Origin: Candidatus Methanoperedens sp.
GTDB taxonomy: Archaea; Halobacteriota; Methanosarcinia; Methanosarcinales; Methanoperedenaceae
Reading direction: 5' to 3'
Length of the DNA stretch: 7,100 nt
NCBI GenBank assembly: GCA_027460605.1
Contig: JAPZAN010000275.1
Location: forward strand, 1-7,100
The position numbers and the translations under genes were made by a program. Shown here one piece after another: positions 5,662 through 7,100 of the stretch (the stretch's first letter is position 1; each line of letters starts with the position of its first letter). A model generated the notes under the pieces. The model saw nothing but the letters and a program-made list of their open reading frames with translations, was not told the origin of the DNA and made no database searches.

Positions 5662-6500
5662 AATATTCCTATTATCCAGGATGCGCACAGCACGGGACGG
5701 CTGTGGATTACCGGAAGTCGGTGGAAATGGTTTTCCGCTCACTTGGCATCGAGCTTGAAGAGGTGAAGAACTGGAACTGCTGCGGCGCCCTCCATGTGCC
5801 TGACATGACCATAAGGTCAGCGCTTTCGGCAAGAACCCTGGCGTCATCAAAAGGGCTTGATATGGCAACACCATGCAACCTCTGCTATTCAAACCTCATG
5901 CGCGCAAAAACAGCGCTTGAAGATATCTCACTCAAAACGAGGGTCAATGAAGCTCTCACTGCCAAATATGACGGCAACACAAAACCAAAACATCTTCTTG
6001 AAGTAGTAGTCAAAGATTACGGGCTTACAAAACTGGCTGAAATGGTCAAAAAGCCCTTAAAGATAAAAGCTGTGCCTTATTACGGATGTCTGCTCACACG
6101 CCCTGAGAACAAATTTGACAGTCCCGAAAACCCAAAGTCGCTGGATAACCTTATCGCAAGCCTCGGTGCAGAACCCGTAAAATATTATTATAAAACAAAA
6201 TGCTGCGGCGGTCCTATCCTGATAACGAACGAAGACCTTGCGCTTGAACTTGCAAGGGACTTGCTCCTGATGGCAAAAGAATCGGGCGCGGACTGTATGG
6301 TTGTGACATGCCCCATGTGCCATCTCCAGCTGGATGCAAAGCAGAAAGCAGTGGAAAAAAAATATAACATCAAGCTTGATATGCCGATAATTTATTTTAC
6401 TCAGCTCATGGGCCTTGCGATGGGCTTTACACCTGATGAACTTGGAATGGGGAAGCATCTTGTTTCCTGCGATAAATTGATAGCAAAGATAGGGAGGTAA
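5658..6500 (+). CDS. hdrB: Heterodisulfide reductase subunit B (catalytic CCG-domain)
   Basis: HdrB holds the two noncubane [4Fe-4S] clusters at which the CoM-S-S-CoB disulfide is cleaved. In this 280-residue protein both CCG modules are complete. The first is C9 (YYPGC), C41-C42-G43 (NWNCCGA) and C73-x2-C76 (PCNLC). The second is C144 (YYGC), C182-C183-G184 (TKCCGGP) and C218-x2-C221 (CPMCHLQL). Length and spacing fit the methanogen family, and no transmembrane segment is present. The full cysteine set argues for a true disulfide reductase rather than a degenerate CCG-domain protein. The gene starts in an ATGA overlap with hdrC. Its end contains GGAGGT (6493-6498), which is the hdrA ribosome site and overlaps the hdrB stop. 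With HdrC and HdrA it forms the soluble complex; the electron-input partner (MvhADG, Fdh or FrhB-like) is not within the window. Confidence 0.94.
   Translation: MKYSYYPGCAQHGTAVDYRKSVEMVFRSLGIELEEVKNWNCCGALHVPDMTIRSALSARTLASSKGLDMATPCNLCYSNLMRAKTALEDISLKTRVNEALTAKYDGNTKPKHLLEVVVKDYGLTKLAEMVKKPLKIKAVPYYGCLLTRPENKFDSPENPKSLDNLIASLGAEPVKYYYKTKCCGGPILITNEDLALELARDLLLMAKESGADCMVVTCPMCHLQLDAKQKAVEKKYNIKLDMPIIYFTQLMGLAMGFTPDELGMGKHLVSCDKLIAKIGR
6493..6498 (+). promoter_or_regulatory. hdrA ribosome binding site inside the end of hdrB
   Basis: GGAGGT lies four bases before the ATG at 6503, and its last base is the first base of the hdrB stop TAA (6498-6500). It is the strongest Shine-Dalgarno match in the window and fixes the hdrA start, including its long N-terminal leader. 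Confidence 0.75.
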
Positions 6501-6502
6501 AA

Positions 6503-7100
6503 ATGCCTGCGAATGAACCCGCCCCGAAGAATGAAAATCCCTCCACAGATGTTCCAACACCCGGGCAGCCTCCAAAAAAAATAGGCGTGTACCTTTGCAG
6601 GTGCGGCGGGAATATTGGAGACGTCGTTGACCTGCAGAGTGTCGCCGACAGCCTGAAAGAAAATAAAGACGTTCTGGTGAATATCCAGGATTACCTGTGC
6701 AGCGGCGCAGGGCAGGAGAAAATCAAAAGCGATATCGAGAAGAGAAAAGTGGACAGAGTTGTGATAGGCTCATGCTCGCCAAAACTGCATCTTGAAACAT
6801 TCAGGAGCATGGCAAAAAAAGCAGGGCTTAACCCGAACCTGCTTGAAATCACAAACATCAGGGAACAGGCAAGCTGGGTACACGACAAAGAGGGCATAAA
6901 CCCAAAGGTCAAAGGGTTAATAAAAGGCGCTGTCGCCAGAATGGGTTCAATAGAACCGCTGGTGCCGCTTGAGAAAAAACTTGTTGACAGGACTCTCGTA
7001 GTGGGAGGCGGGATTGCAGGGATTACCACGGCTCTTGAAATGGCGGACGCGCATGAAGTTATTCTTATAGAAAAACAGCCATTCCTTGGCGGGCACATGA
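6503..7100 (+). CDS. hdrA: Heterodisulfide reductase subunit A, N-terminal part (3' partial)
   Basis: HdrA carries the bifurcating FAD and several [4Fe-4S] clusters of the soluble complex. The first 199 residues are visible; the gene runs off the window. After a 25-residue proline/asparagine-rich leader come IGVYLCRCGGNIGDVVDL (27-44, C32 and C34), YLCSGAGQEKI (64-74, C66) and VVIGSCSPKLHLETFR (86-101, C91). This is the N-terminal HdrA domain with its conserved cysteines. AGLNPNLLEITNIREQASWVH (107-127) follows. The FAD-binding Rossmann start is VVGGGIAGITTALEMAD (166-182), with acidic E190 ending the second strand and then KQPFLGGHM. The loop between helix and strand (ADAHEV) looks one residue shorter than the usual ADxGYxV form. 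C32 and C34 are read as ordinary Cys, and no TGA (selenocysteine) codon is used in the visible part. The ribosome site GGAGGT is only two bases clear of the hdrB gene end, so the three subunits should be made together. Confidence 0.93.
   Translation, partial: MPANEPAPKNENPSTDVPTPGQPPKKIGVYLCRCGGNIGDVVDLQSVADSLKENKDVLVNIQDYLCSGAGQEKIKSDIEKRKVDRVVIGSCSPKLHLETFRSMAKKAGLNPNLLEITNIREQASWVHDKEGINPKVKGLIKGAVARMGSIEPLVPLEKKLVDRTLVVGGGIAGITTALEMADAHEVILIEKQPFLGGHM

Noticed and set aside
5519..5758. Lysine/arginine-rich plus-strand frame across the hdrC-hdrB junction
   Set aside because: It is an out-of-frame reading of purine-rich DNA inside two well-supported genes with an ATGA overlap.
5494..5892. 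Minus-strand open frame with phenylalanine runs opposite the hdrC tail
   Set aside because: The F runs are the complement of the AAG/GAA-rich codons of the HdrC tail, so it is an artefact of low complexity.
6503..7100. Selenocysteine-type HdrA
   Set aside because: No in-frame TGA occurs in the visible part, and the N-terminal cysteines are encoded by TGC. The stretch where some methanogen HdrA proteins carry Sec is not covered well enough to say more.

Overview
The window reads as archaeal chromosome, most likely from the Methanosarcinales or the related 'Candidatus Methanoperedens' (ANME-2d) group. The evidence is AT-rich TATA-like promoters, GGAGG-type ribosome binding sites, a single-domain KaiC-like ATPase, an archaeal AK6/Fap7-type nucleotide kinase, and a soluble heterodisulfide reductase cluster in the order hdrC-hdrB-hdrA. 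The lineage is inferred from protein style remembered from these groups; no search was run. No tRNA, rRNA, CRISPR array, insertion sequence or phage gene is visible, and every gap between genes is under 65 bases.

Region 1 (1-3836, + strand). The window opens with the C-terminal end of an unrecognised protein (1-188). A promoter-bearing gap of 61 bases follows, then a tight run of four genes: a KaiC/RadA-superfamily ATPase (250-1020), acetylornithine aminotransferase argD (1035-2192), histidinol-phosphate aminotransferase hisC (2182-3273) and an AK6-type adenylate kinase (3270-3836). Gaps and overlaps of +14, -11 and -4 bases point to one transcript with translational coupling. It mixes arginine and histidine synthesis with nucleotide/ribosome-assembly and regulatory ATPase functions.

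Region 2 (3837-4973, - strand). A nitroreductase-family protein (3837-4301) abuts the kinase stop codon with no gap. It appears to lack about 20 residues of the central flavin-site loop. Behind it lies a winged-helix DNA-binding-type protein of unknown target (4347-4973).

Region 3 (4974-7100, + strand). Divergent from the winged-helix gene, and sharing its 55-base upstream region, is hdrC (5029-5661), hdrB (5658-6500) and the start of hdrA (6503 to the window edge). Together these make the soluble HdrABC complex, which reduces or oxidises the CoM-S-S-CoB heterodisulfide by flavin-based electron bifurcation or confurcation. All expected iron-sulfur cysteines in HdrC and HdrB are present. HdrC carries a charged low-complexity tail and HdrA a proline-rich N-terminal leader, both outside the conserved cores.

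Nothing here clearly amounts to a new biological system. The best leads are the internally deleted nitroreductase, the divergent winged-helix/hdr regulatory region with a small hairpin over the hdrC ribosome binding site, and the unusual termini of HdrC and HdrA.
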